From Acidobacteriota bacterium (GTDB taxonomy: Bacteria > Acidobacteriota > Terriglobia > Acidiferrales > UBA7541), in assembly GCA_003167215.1 (NCBI GenBank), contig PMTV01000053.1, forward strand, positions 62,001 through 126,000: DNA of 64,000 nt. Reading direction: 5' to 3'. The notes under the pieces were generated by a model. It searched no databases and was not told the DNA's origin. It was given only the letters and a program-made list of their open reading frames with translations. This document shows positions 1 to 8,900 of the stretch, piece after piece. The translations under genes were made by a program, and so were the position numbers. Every line of letters begins with the position of its first letter. Position 1 is the stretch's first letter.

Positions 1-432
1 TAGTTTTCTTAGTCCCATGATAAACGACACCTCAACATAAATGTTTACTTCGATTTCACGGGAAGGGGGGCGGAGACGAGCGCAGCGCACTCGCCAGCTT
101 CCAAGCAAAGACAGTGTGTCTCGCGGCCGGAAACCGTTCAACTGGCCTAGGGGACAGGTGGGGACCAGTACGAATGGCCAGTTTCCCTCGATCCTCGGAA
201 GTGAGCAACTCAGGCTGACTTTTGGTGCGCCGCATAAACGCTTCTCGTGCCAAACAAATTTTCTCTCGCAATCATCCGTAGAGGACATCCCCGCATTTTC
301 AGCACTGAAGCGCTAGACAAATAGTTCGACGATTCCGACGCCCGATGGATTCCCGCGCCGCGTGAAACGTGACGTCTGCCCACGGCCGTGGGACGGGGAC
401 GGATCGTCCATTCCAAGGGAGAATTCAATCAC
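1..432. other. Left-edge region without a supported gene
   Basis: No convincing coding sequence is seen here. Short open frames exist on both strands but overlap each other and have neither recognisable products nor good ribosome sites. The last 20 bases hold the ribosome-binding site (AAGGGAGA near 415-422) of the capsid gene. Any genes upstream of the capsid, such as portal, protease or scaffold, would lie outside the window. Confidence 0.5.
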
Positions 433-1707
433 ATGGCACAAATGCAAAATGCGCAATCGGTTGCGCTGCAACTGGAAAAAGTCCGGGACAAGCTTCCGCT
501 GCTGTACGAGCGCGATGACATCCTACTGACCATGATCCAGCAGCGCGGCGACGTGGAACGCGTCAGCTCGCGGAACATGCGTTTGCCACTGCAAATCCGT
601 CCAGGAGGCAAAGCAGGCTTGGCCAACATGGACGGCGGAGATTTGGGCCGCGGTTCGGGGACGGTGTACGACGTGGCGCAAGTGACGCCGGTATTTTTCC
701 GGCACGCTGTGGAAATCACGAAGTTGGTGGAATACGCATCGAACGCTCCGGAAAAAGCAATCGAGAACGCAGCGAAACGCGAAGTGAAGAACGCGATGTT
801 TCAGTTTCGATCGTTTCTCGACAAGGTGATGCAGACGAACGGTAACGGCGTGCTGGGCACCGTCAGCTCAATTACGACCACAGGATTGCCCGCCGGCGTG
901 GCGGCGCAATTCGGGATGGCCAAGCCGCCGGGCGCGCAGCTTCTCTACTACAACCAGACGGTGCAGGTTTACGATCCCACGCTGACAACGAATCGCGGCT
1001 CGGCGAACATTTTGCTCGTTGATCCGTTCAATTCGCTGATTCAGGTGGACGGATTGCCCACGGGTACGAGCGTCAACGACTTGATCGTTCACGACGGGCT
1101 AACCGGAGCGCAACCTACGTCGCTCTTCGGCATTCTGTATCATCAGACGAACGCGACGACGGGGACGTGGCTGAACTTGAACCGCGCAACGTATCCGGTG
1201 GAACTCGCAACACCCACGGTGAACGGAAACAATTCGGCGATCACGCCGGGTGCAGTGCGCCTTGCCATCAACAAAGTGCGGAAATCGTTGGGCTCGAACC
1301 AGGTTTCGAAGCTCATTGCCTACACGGCGTTGGAACAGGAACATCAGTGGGAGCAGCTCGGCGTCACGATTTCGCAAATCATCAAGGAGGGAGCGGGCGG
1401 GCGCGCGAGCGATCTCGATCTACTCTTCACCGGCGAGAAATCGATGGCGGGAGTGCCGATCAAATCGTCTATCAATGCCAATCAGACGCGCGTGGATTTC
1501 CTGGATCTTTCGCACTGGGGCCGCGCGGTGATGCAAGACATTGATTTCTACGACGTGGGCGGGCAAACCGTGTTCCCGATTTACGGCGCAAGCGGCGGAA
1601 TTTCGGCGGCGTACATCTTCTACTTCGTCACCGGTTTCCAGGTGTGGAACGAGTCGCCCCGCAGCGGCGCGTACATCAACAACCTGGCGATTCCGACGGG
1701 CTACTAG
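433..1707 (+). CDS. Phage major capsid protein candidate (HK97-like)
   Basis: The 424-residue product has the look of a phage or prophage major capsid protein. An N-terminal helical, charged stretch (about residues 1-45) precedes a long mixed alpha/beta region. An early segment carries NMRLPLQIRPGGK and the C-terminal part ends with the pattern FQVWNESPRSGAYINNLAIP. The length fits HK97-fold capsids without a long scaffold domain. The ATG at 433 is preferred to an in-frame upstream start at 388 because AAGGGAGA lies about 10 bases before it. There is no portal or protease beside it in the window, and the next genes are host-like, so it may belong to a decayed or rearranged prophage. The family is assigned by general resemblance; an encapsulin-like role is possible but less likely. 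Confidence 0.6.
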   Translation: MAQMQNAQSVALQLEKVRDKLPLLYERDDILLTMIQQRGDVERVSSRNMRLPLQIRPGGKAGLANMDGGDLGRGSGTVYDVAQVTPVFFRHAVEITKLVEYASNAPEKAIENAAKREVKNAMFQFRSFLDKVMQTNGNGVLGTVSSITTTGLPAGVAAQFGMAKPPGAQLLYYNQTVQVYDPTLTTNRGSANILLVDPFNSLIQVDGLPTGTSVNDLIVHDGLTGAQPTSLFGILYHQTNATTGTWLNLNRATYPVELATPTVNGNNSAITPGAVRLAINKVRKSLGSNQVSKLIAYTALEQEHQWEQLGVTISQIIKEGAGGRASDLDLLFTGEKSMAGVPIKSSINANQTRVDFLDLSHWGRAVMQDIDFYDVGGQTVFPIYGASGGISAAYIFYFVTGFQVWNESPRSGAYINNLAIPTGY

Positions 1708-1748
1708 TCGTAGCTTTCGGTTTGCCGTTGCGTTTGAATAATTGTCTT

Positions 1749-1830
1749 CGTAGCGCCGGTATCTTGGCGGCTGGTCGCACGTCGACCGAGAAAGTCAAAA
1801 GAGCCGGCGGGACGCTGGCGCTACGAAAAC
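1749..1830. repeat. Head-to-head pair of short palindromic (REP-like) repeats
   Basis: The half at 1791-1830 contains GAGCCGGCGGGACGCTGGCG followed by CTACGAAA. A near-inverse of it lies at 1749-1771, starting CGTAGCGCC and ending GGCGGC. A second direct copy of the 1791-1830 unit occurs at 5098-5135. The arrangement resembles REP pairs, which can fold into a cruciform or an RNA hairpin. It sits between the capsid gene and uspA. Confidence 0.65.
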
Positions 1831-1973
1831 CTTACGGGCATTAAGATAATCAGGGACGCACGAAATTAATAGAGGCGCAACAGGCGCGTAATAATGCGCG
1901 GAATTCGGGTGGTAGGATGGCGCGTTAGCCTTTCCGTCACGAGAATTGCGGAACAAAGGAAACGACGACAACC

Positions 1974-2477
1974 ATGATGCCACCTAAACTGATACTCGCC
2001 CCGATCGACTTCAGCGATCCCTCGCGTGCCGCGCTGGACGTAGCCGCGGACATGGCATCGCGCTTTGGCGCCGAGTTGTTGCTGGTCTATGTGGTTCCGG
2101 CCATTCCGGTCCTGCCCAAGGACGTGTCGATCTTCAAGGAAGGGGAGTACGACAAGAGCCTCGAGAATAAAGACGCACAGCGACTTAAGGACCTCGCCGC
2201 CACGGTGGCGAACAAGAACGTGAAAGTGCGCACGGAACTCGGGACGGGGGATGACGTTGGTATGGAGCTGGTGCGAATCGCCGAGAACGATCGTGTGGAC
2301 ATGATCATCATCGCCACGCACGGGATGACGGGCTGGCGCGAATTCGCATTCGGCACGGTGGCTGAAAAAGTGGTGAAGCAGGCGAATTGCCCGGTCCTGG
2401 TCCTGCGTGCGAAGGCAGCAGCGGATGCGGGCGACAAGGGTAAGGCTGCTTCCGCGCTGCGCACCTCTGCATCCTGA
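1974..2477 (+). CDS. Universal stress protein (UspA family)
   Basis: The product is a single-domain cytoplasmic universal stress protein of 167 residues. The N-terminus (LILAPIDFSDPSRAALDVA) and the C-terminal nucleotide-binding pattern ATHGMTGWREFAFGTVAEKV, followed by NCPVLVLR, are family hallmarks and suggest an ATP-binding member. An AAAGGA site stands about 14 bases before the ATG; a second ATG follows immediately at 1977. It stands alone between a capsid gene and an RNA methyltransferase, separated from the capsid by a repeat pair. Its link to the virion-like genes is probably only positional. Confidence 0.9.
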   Translation: MMPPKLILAPIDFSDPSRAALDVAADMASRFGAELLLVYVVPAIPVLPKDVSIFKEGEYDKSLENKDAQRLKDLAATVANKNVKVRTELGTGDDVGMELVRIAENDRVDMIIIATHGMTGWREFAFGTVAEKVVKQANCPVLVLRAKAAADAGDKGKAASALRTSAS

Positions 2478-2535
2478 GCTGGAACAATCCCGAGCACTGC
2501 TGAATTCTGTCGATGGATACTATTTGCTCGCAGCA

Positions 2536-2565
2536 GCGGGCGCAGTAGCCTGCGCTCCTACCGAA
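2536..2565. repeat. Short palindromic repeat, GGGCGCAG family
   Basis: The sequence GGGCGCAGTAGCCTGCGCTC followed by CTACCGAA forms an imperfect hairpin. Related copies lie at 12329-12356 and 60226-60257. It lies in the roughly 280-base gap between uspA and the methyltransferase gene, where nothing else is evident. Confidence 0.55.
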
Positions 2566-2758
2566 GCAAACACACCGCAGCCACTTCACGGCTAGGCCTC
2601 TGCACGAGGGCTGAATGAGTCAACACGCTGGCCGAATTGCGGATGTTAGACAGCGGCTGGCGGATTTCAAACATCATTTCCGTGCAACGAGTCTTGCGGT
2701 GGCGCGAACGCAGGTTTGTTGGAGAAACGGGTCCGCGGGTGCTTTAGAATAGGCAGCC

Positions 2759-3520
2759 TTGGCTACTGCGGCGCAACTCGACCGTGTGCGGATCGTACTG
2801 GTGTCTGTGCGCAACCCGCTGAATATTGGCGCGGCTGCTCGGGCGATGAGCAACTTCGGGTTTCGGCATTTGCGAGTGGTGAACCCGTACGAACCGGCGT
2901 TTCGCGAAGCGCGATCCGCGGTGGGGGCTTCGTCTGTCCTGGCGGAAGCGGAACAATACAAGAACGTGGCTGAAGCCGTGGCGGACTGCACGCTGGTGGT
3001 GGGAACGACGGCGGTGCGTCATCGGCAATTGCACCACCCGCTGCGGCGACTGGAAGACGGCGCTCGCCTGATTCGCAGGCGGATGGGAGCGAGCCGCGTG
3101 GCGCTGCTGTTTGGCTCGGAGAAATTTGGCTTGTCGAACGAGGATCTGAGCCATTGCCACTGGCTGATGCGCGTCCCCACGCGCGAAGAAAACATTTCGA
3201 TGAACCTGGGGCAGGCTGTCGCGGTTTGCTTGTACGAAATCGTCCGCGACGGCAAGGCCGCGCGATTGCCGGAGAAGTCGCCGCGCGCGTCGGCGGGGGA
3301 AGTCGAGCGAATCACGGTGAAGCTGCTCGACGTGCTGCATGCCAGCGGTTTTCTTGAAATGCGTCGCGTCGCTGACGCGGAAGAAAGAATTCGCCGCCTG
3401 GTTCGCCGGCTCAATTTGCCCGAGCGCGATGCGGTGATCTGGCTGGGGATTATGCGACAGATACTGTGGAAGATGAAATCAGGGAAAGAATCGACGAACG
3501 AGAAAGACTCAGCGGGCTAA
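2759..3520 (+). CDS. TrmH/TrmJ-family (SpoU) RNA 2'-O-methyltransferase
   Basis: A 253-residue SPOUT-class methyltransferase predicted to transfer a methyl group from S-adenosylmethionine to a ribose 2'-OH of tRNA or rRNA. The three SpoU motifs are visible: NPLNIGAAARAMSNFGF near residue 20, LLFGSEKFGLSNEDL near 120, and MNLGQAVAVCLYEI near 145. The C-terminal helical extension (about residues 170-253) is like that of TrmJ, which modifies position 32 of tRNA, but the substrate cannot be read from sequence. The start is a TTG. The gene converges on the TonB-like gene with only 16 bases between stops. Confidence 0.85.
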   Translation: MATAAQLDRVRIVLVSVRNPLNIGAAARAMSNFGFRHLRVVNPYEPAFREARSAVGASSVLAEAEQYKNVAEAVADCTLVVGTTAVRHRQLHHPLRRLEDGARLIRRRMGASRVALLFGSEKFGLSNEDLSHCHWLMRVPTREENISMNLGQAVAVCLYEIVRDGKAARLPEKSPRASAGEVERITVKLLDVLHASGFLEMRRVADAEERIRRLVRRLNLPERDAVIWLGIMRQILWKMKSGKESTNEKDSAG

Positions 3521-3536
3521 CATTCCTGCAGAATTG

Positions 3537-4364
3537 CTAATACGAGTGAAAAGTCACCTGGATTTTCTGCCTGACTGACGCAGGTTTTCCATCGGGCCCG
3601 GTGGCGGGTTTGAACCGCCATTCCTGAACGGCCCTAATCGCCTGCTCTGTCAATCCGAAAGGGAGCCCTTTTGTTATCCTGACATCCTTCACCTTTCCTT
3701 CCTCGTCGACTGTGGCTTCCAACGCAACTGTGCCAGTGAACTTGCGGGTTGTGGCTTCCGCTGAGAATTGAGCGGGCGTGCAGCGGATACAGATCGGATT
3801 CGAATAGCCGTTCTTACCGCTCTTGGGCAAAGTTGCAAATTCGTCTTCTTCGCGTTTTCCGATGAGCGCCTTTAGGTCATCACTAAGAGGTACGGACGTC
3901 TCGAGCTTGGACAGCTGTTCGAAACTCTTCACCCCAAAGGCCTTCACGGTTACCGTGAGGCCACCGCTTCCATTCGACAACGTTCCTGAAATCCACGCAT
4001 CGGCTCCGGATTGCAGCGCGAGCCATTGCGCAACGGATACATCGTAAAGACCGGAGGCAGCAAGGTCATTTTTCTTCAGTAATTCCAGCAACAGCGAGTG
4101 CTCTTCGACTTGAATGCCGCGGCCCGATTTAATGAGAGCGGCGCGGAAATCGGCCGCGACCTTTTGGCCCACAGCATCCACCTCGTCCGGTCCGGCGAAA
4201 TCAAAAACCATCACGGTCTTCAGGTTTGCGTTGGACAGCGAGGCCGCCATTTGATCTGCAAGCGCGGCGATTTGTGGTTCCTGCGCAGGCGTTGACGGAC
4301 ACACGGAGAGCATGAACAGCGCCGCGAGCAGCCCTCGAAAGCCGTTAAAAAACGGTAGTAGCAT
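3537..4364 (-). CDS. Exported protein with TonB C-terminal domain
   Basis: The 275-residue product begins with a signal peptide (hydrophobic LLAALFMLSVC, cleavage likely after PAQ near residue 28). The middle part (about 30-150) resembles the domain that precedes TonB-C in other acidobacterial proteins. The C-terminal 90 residues match the TonB C-terminal fold, with GTVALEATVDEEGKVKDVRI, then AIRAVQEWRFKPA. It has no N-terminal anchor followed by a Pro-rich spacer, so it is not a classical energy transducer; a periplasmic role is inferred. A Cys pair in CIRC near residue 193 could bind metal or form a disulfide. It is the first minus-strand gene among the virion-like genes. Confidence 0.75.
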   Translation of the reverse strand: MLLPFFNGFRGLLAALFMLSVCPSTPAQEPQIAALADQMAASLSNANLKTVMVFDFAGPDEVDAVGQKVAADFRAALIKSGRGIQVEEHSLLLELLKKNDLAASGLYDVSVAQWLALQSGADAWISGTLSNGSGGLTVTVKAFGVKSFEQLSKLETSVPLSDDLKALIGKREEDEFATLPKSGKNGYSNPICIRCTPAQFSAEATTRKFTGTVALEATVDEEGKVKDVRITKGLPFGLTEQAIRAVQEWRFKPATGPDGKPASVRQKIQVTFHSY

Positions 4365-4424
4365 TAAGACTGCCTCCGCGCAGATTGTAACTCTTTCAAC
4401 AGCTAATCAGCATCTCTACTTACT

Positions 4425-5018
4425 TTGATCCACGTGACACGAGAAACGCATGAGACGCCGGCCGGCGTGCAGGAACGGGCTACGCGCGCGGGCGGGGTGA
4501 ACCGTTATGGCGAGCCGAACTTTCGCGTGGTGTGGGGCGGGTCGCGGCTGGCGTGGATCGGCGGGCGGTGGACGGACCGTGACGCGCACGGAAATACCAT
4601 TCGCGAAAAGGTCGAGTTGCGGCGCGTCCCGAAGTATCTTCCCGAGGACCGTTGGCACATCGAGCGGTGGTTGCCAGCGGAATCTTACGGCTCGCCGGAG
4701 CAATGGCTTGCGCAAACAACCGAGATCGAGGATGGAGTGCGCGTCGCGGCGCTGGGGCCGTACCCGTCGCGGGGCGATCACGAGCATTGCTTCACGCTTG
4801 AGAGCGCGAGCGGCGAGTTTATTCCGCTTACACCGGCGGCGTGCGATTGGATCGTGCGCGCGATCGAATGGTCGCGGCGGCAGCGGCGCACGGAAATGCG
4901 CGGGGCCATTGCGAGCAGGGAAGCGCGCCGCGAGCGCCATCTGGATCGCGGCATGGACGATATTCTCGACGACGCGGTTCCGGCATTTCATGGAGAAGCG
5001 TTCGTGGTGAGCGCGTAG
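4425..5018 (+). CDS. Hypothetical phage-type protein
   Basis: A 197-residue basic and acidic cytoplasmic-type protein with no recognised domain. It contains repeated Trp/Arg-rich segments (FRVVWGGSRLAWIGGRW near 33, ERWLPAESYGSPEQW near 82) and a charged helical C-terminus. Codon usage and position just before the zinc-ribbon and beta-helix genes suggest it belongs to the virion-like set. No strong ribosome site is visible; the start may be TTG at 4425 or GTG at 4434. The function is unknown. Confidence 0.5.
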   Translation: MIHVTRETHETPAGVQERATRAGGVNRYGEPNFRVVWGGSRLAWIGGRWTDRDAHGNTIREKVELRRVPKYLPEDRWHIERWLPAESYGSPEQWLAQTTEIEDGVRVAALGPYPSRGDHEHCFTLESASGEFIPLTPAACDWIVRAIEWSRRQRRTEMRGAIASREARRERHLDRGMDDILDDAVPAFHGEAFVVSA

Positions 5019-5097
5019 GGCACACAGCCGACGGTGAACAAGATTGGCGGCGTAAAAAGACATACGTAAGCAATTCGCGCGCGATTGGCCCGCCAAC

Positions 5098-5135
5098 AAA
5101 AGTCAAAAGAGCCGGCGGGACGCCGGCGCTACCAA
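5098..5135. repeat. Short palindromic REP-like repeat, second copy of the 1791 unit
   Basis: It contains GAGCCGGCGGGACGCCGGCG with a nearly perfect GCCGGC/GCCGGC hairpin, and matches 1791-1830 over almost its full length. Its presence upstream of the zinc-ribbon gene argues that the open frame extending through it is not coding and that the real start is further downstream. Confidence 0.7.
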
Positions 5136-5180
5136 AAGCAACGGCCGACGACCTGGCGGACGCTACAAAAGGACACTTCA

Positions 5181-5867
5181 TTGAACGGACTACTGGGGCA
5201 GGGAATTCAGCGGGACATTTTGGTGGACACGCGAGCGAAGGAAGACACGGCGGCGACGGTGGCGATCGGCTCGGTGTCGGAGCAGGACTGGTACGTATCG
5301 CGGACGCACGGGGTTTACCACATTCCGGCTTGCGCTAAGGGCGAAGCGTACGCGCTGTTGTTGCTGACGTCGCGCGGCGACGCGCTGGATCTGGGCGACA
5401 ACCGGCGCTTTCCTTTCACGATTTCGGCGCGCGAGATTGCCGTGGATTTGCTGCAGGATCTTCAGGACCACGGCGTGTTCGTTTGCGCGGGAGCGCGGCC
5501 TGCGGCTGAGGAACTTAGTGCGGCGCGCGATCGGCGCGATGCGTTTTACCAGCGGCTGATCGGAGAAGGCGACACGATGTGGGCGCGCGGGCATTCGTTC
5601 CGCGAAATTTCGGATTTGCACCGGCGGGCGGCGATCGGCCTGGGCGTCGAACGCGAATGGGCTTACGTTCCGATGCGGATGAACGATTGTCCGGCGTGCG
5701 GCCAAAAGGTGAAGCAGGGAGTGGCGGTGTGCAAGCATTGCGGCGCTATTCTCGACGCGGAGAAGGCGGCGAAGCATGGGCTTGGCCTTGGAGCGAAAAA
5801 TAATGCGGGGCAAGCAGCTCCGGGAGCGCGCGCAAAATCCAACTCCGGCGCAAGCGGACAAAAATAG
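5181..5867 (+). CDS. Zinc-ribbon protein of the virion-like cluster
   Basis: About 228 residues. A TTG at 5181 is chosen as start because AAAGGA lies about 8 bases upstream, while the frame further upstream runs through a repeat. The N-terminal two-thirds has no recognised domain. It includes DWYVSRTHGVYHIPACAKGE, in which a His and a Cys might bind metal, and a helical segment near the middle. The C-terminal part holds a clear zinc ribbon with CPACGQ and CKHCGAI separated by about ten residues. The final 25 residues are Ala/Gly/Lys-rich. Nucleic-acid or protein binding is possible. It lies between a hypothetical gene and the giant beta-helix gene on the same strand. Confidence 0.6.
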   Translation: MNGLLGQGIQRDILVDTRAKEDTAATVAIGSVSEQDWYVSRTHGVYHIPACAKGEAYALLLLTSRGDALDLGDNRRFPFTISAREIAVDLLQDLQDHGVFVCAGARPAAEELSAARDRRDAFYQRLIGEGDTMWARGHSFREISDLHRRAAIGLGVEREWAYVPMRMNDCPACGQKVKQGVAVCKHCGAILDAEKAAKHGLGLGAKNNAGQAAPGARAKSNSGASGQK

Positions 5868-5952
5868 CAGCGACGTGTCGTCAGTTCTGTATAAATTGAC
5901 GGGATTGCGGTACAAAAGCGAGGGTACACAGCGGCGAAGAGGCAAACACGAC

Positions 5953-8900
5953 ATGAGACCAAACGGCACAATCCGGCTGGCTGGCATTCAAATGACTCGC
6001 GCGGGGTCAGATTTGGCGCGAGATGTTCGTCGGTGTCTAACGCAAGCGTTGCGTGCGTCGTGGCACTTGGCGCGTGGTGTTCGCAGCGGTACAACGGGCG
6101 GGCGGACAAGACGGCTGACCGGAGCGCTGACGGCGTACGCGGCGCTGGTTGCGACTGTGGCGCTCGCGGCGTCCCTGGCATACGCGCAGGGATCGCGCAA
6201 AGATGATGTTGTGTTTGGTCCCGAAGGGCATCCGGTGGCGGGGGCGACGATTACGGTGTGCCAATCCACCGCGACAGGAACACCGTGCTCGCCGCTGGCG
6301 ACTCTGTTTACCGATGCGACGCTGAGCGTGCCGTCGCAAAATCCGTTTCAGTCCGACGGGCTCGGTAACTACCATTTTTACGCTCCCGCAGGACGCTACT
6401 TAATTCAAATTACCGCGCCGCAAATAAATGGGACGCAGACTTTTCCGGATGTGATTCTTCCCGCCGATCCTTCGTCCACAGGAGTGGGCAATAATATTTC
6501 GGCGTTTGGACTGACGCTGGGCGGAAATTTGACCGTAGCCGGAAATGCAAACATCGCCGGAACGCTGACGACGGCCAATTTTAGCCCCGGAAGTTTCACG
6601 CCTACGTCTTTGAGCGTCCTGGGGAGCGAGACGATAACCGGCCCGCGACCGCGCATCGACGTGACTGCGTACGGCGCGAAGGGCGACGGCGCGACCGACG
6701 ACACGGCTGCGATCCAGGCTGCCATCACCGCGGCTTGCGGGACTCTTATCGGCGGCATCAGCGTAATCCCCGAATTGGATTTTCCGTCGGGAGTCTATGC
6801 CGTTAAACAACCGCAGCTTCCTTCTACCGCGCCGGTATTTGAAGTCCCTTGCGGGCGGTTAACTTTTAAAGGTATGGGAACTGCCAGCACGCTGCAATTC
6901 GTGCGAGGCCCGATGGCGGTGGTAAGAAGCATCGCTGGGAGCAGCCCGAACAACGCGCCGGTGTTTGACCTGCGCTATCCGGGTGCCTACGCAGGCACCA
7001 CATTCCGCGACATTGAGATTGACGGATACAACAAAGCTCTGTGGTTTTACACCACGACCAGCGACAAGCTGGAAAATGTAAACCTGTTCGTACAACAGAC
7101 CGGGCAGGCCGATAACAGCGCTCTGGAGGTCACCAATTCGTTCTGGTTTGAGTGGCACGGTGGCGAATGCGCCGGCGCGGAAGTGTCGGGAATTTATTGT
7201 GTGCTGCTGACGGGAGACGCGCCGCTTGGAAGCGAGGCTCCGCTAGACGGTCTGATGGAATTCGATAACCTGCAAGGAATCGGCGGGATGTTTCATTACG
7301 ACCAGCGCGTGAACACCGTTGGAAGCGGTCCGGGAAATATGCACTTTCAGGATATTCGGGGATGGGAAGCGAACCACGGGCCGTTCTTCTACATCACGAA
7401 TAGCACGGGTAATCCCGGCGGGACGGCACTTCCGGTTATGACGAATTTGACGTTCGGGAACGTGAGCGGAGCAGACTCTACCTGCGCTGCGGGGGTGGCT
7501 ACATCATGCGCCTTGGTGGAACTCAATTCGTCCGGGTCAAACCTGAACGGTGTAATCATCGACTTTTCGATCGGTGGGAGTGGCGGCTCACCGATGATTC
7601 AAAACGATAATCCCAGCACTTCTTCCGTGTATGGTTGCAACATCCGGTCGGGCGGAAATTTTTCTTCAAACGGCCTGGTGCAAGACAGTAACGGGAATCC
7701 GGTGTCCGGATGCTCGGCCCAAAGCTGGAATGGGTTCGACTACTTTGTTAGATCCGGAGGGGGAGGCGGCCCGGACCCCCGGCTGCGTAGCGATGTAAAC
7801 GTATATGGCGGCTACGACGGTGACGCTTTGCGAGCAACCTTCAATGGCAGCCGGTTCGCCGGAGTGGGCATCGACCCCGTTTTCGGGCTGATGCTGAATG
7901 ACGGAACTGACTTCGGTTATGGCGCGAGCATCGCGCAGAATGCGAGCGGGAGTTTCGACATTCAGTTTCCGCGAACTTATCCGCCCACAAGCGTGGCGGG
8001 CACGGCTACTACGGGCGGCTCGATTGCGGCGGGCACGTATTTCGCGACGATGTATTCGACCACGACGAGTTGCAGTTCGACGGAGTCGGCGCCTTCGCAG
8101 CAGAGCGCGGGCGTGGCGCTGAGCGGCTCAAGCAATGCAATCACATGGAACTGGACGCTTCCTATCAGCGGAGTCAGCACGATTGCAGGTTATTGCATCG
8201 CTACTTCCACGGTTCCGTATTTGAACAACGGCCAGTGGCAACCGGTGCAGACGAACTACACCTTTATTTCGGGCGCGAGCACGAGCAGCTTCACGATGAC
8301 GGCGTTGCCGTCCGCCGGCGGCCCCGATTCAGTGATAAGCACGCTGATGCCGGTGCACCGCTTTACGCCTAGCTCACTGGGCATCAACAACACGAATCCG
8401 CAGTTTAACCTAGACGTGAACGGAACCGCGGCGGTGAACGCGCTCAACGGAGTGCAAAAGGCGGAGCGCTTTTCGGGCGCGGACGCTGCGGCCAAGATCA
8501 CCGCCTGCCTTTCCGCTGCCGCGGCATCCACAGCTTCGGCGGTTTGCGACGCGCGCGGAATGGCCGGAACGCTAACGGGGGCGCATCACATCACGATTCC
8601 TGCCGGCACTGTTTTGTTGTGGGGGCAGGGACAACTCACCGTCACTGATACAACCACGAATGATGCCGTGGAATTGACCGGGGACGGCGCGTCCATCAAA
8701 GGATATCAAGAGAGCGGCACCGGCACGATTGCCAATCCGGACACTTCCGGCTTCATCGCCTGCGGCAACGCGGGATGCACCACGGTGAAAAATCCGAATC
8801 AAGCTACGTCTAAAATAAATTTCGTGCACATCGAGGGCATGGCGCTCACTGCGACCGGCGCGAGTTCAAAAGTGATCGACATGACCAGCATCGGCCACTC

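Noticed and set aside
41-428. Short open frames on both strands before the capsid gene
   Set aside because: They overlap each other on opposite strands, have no good ribosome sites and no similarity to known proteins.
5085-5180. Upstream extension of the zinc-ribbon gene
   Set aside because: It would translate through a palindromic repeat found elsewhere as intergenic DNA; the TTG at 5181 with AAAGGA is a better start.
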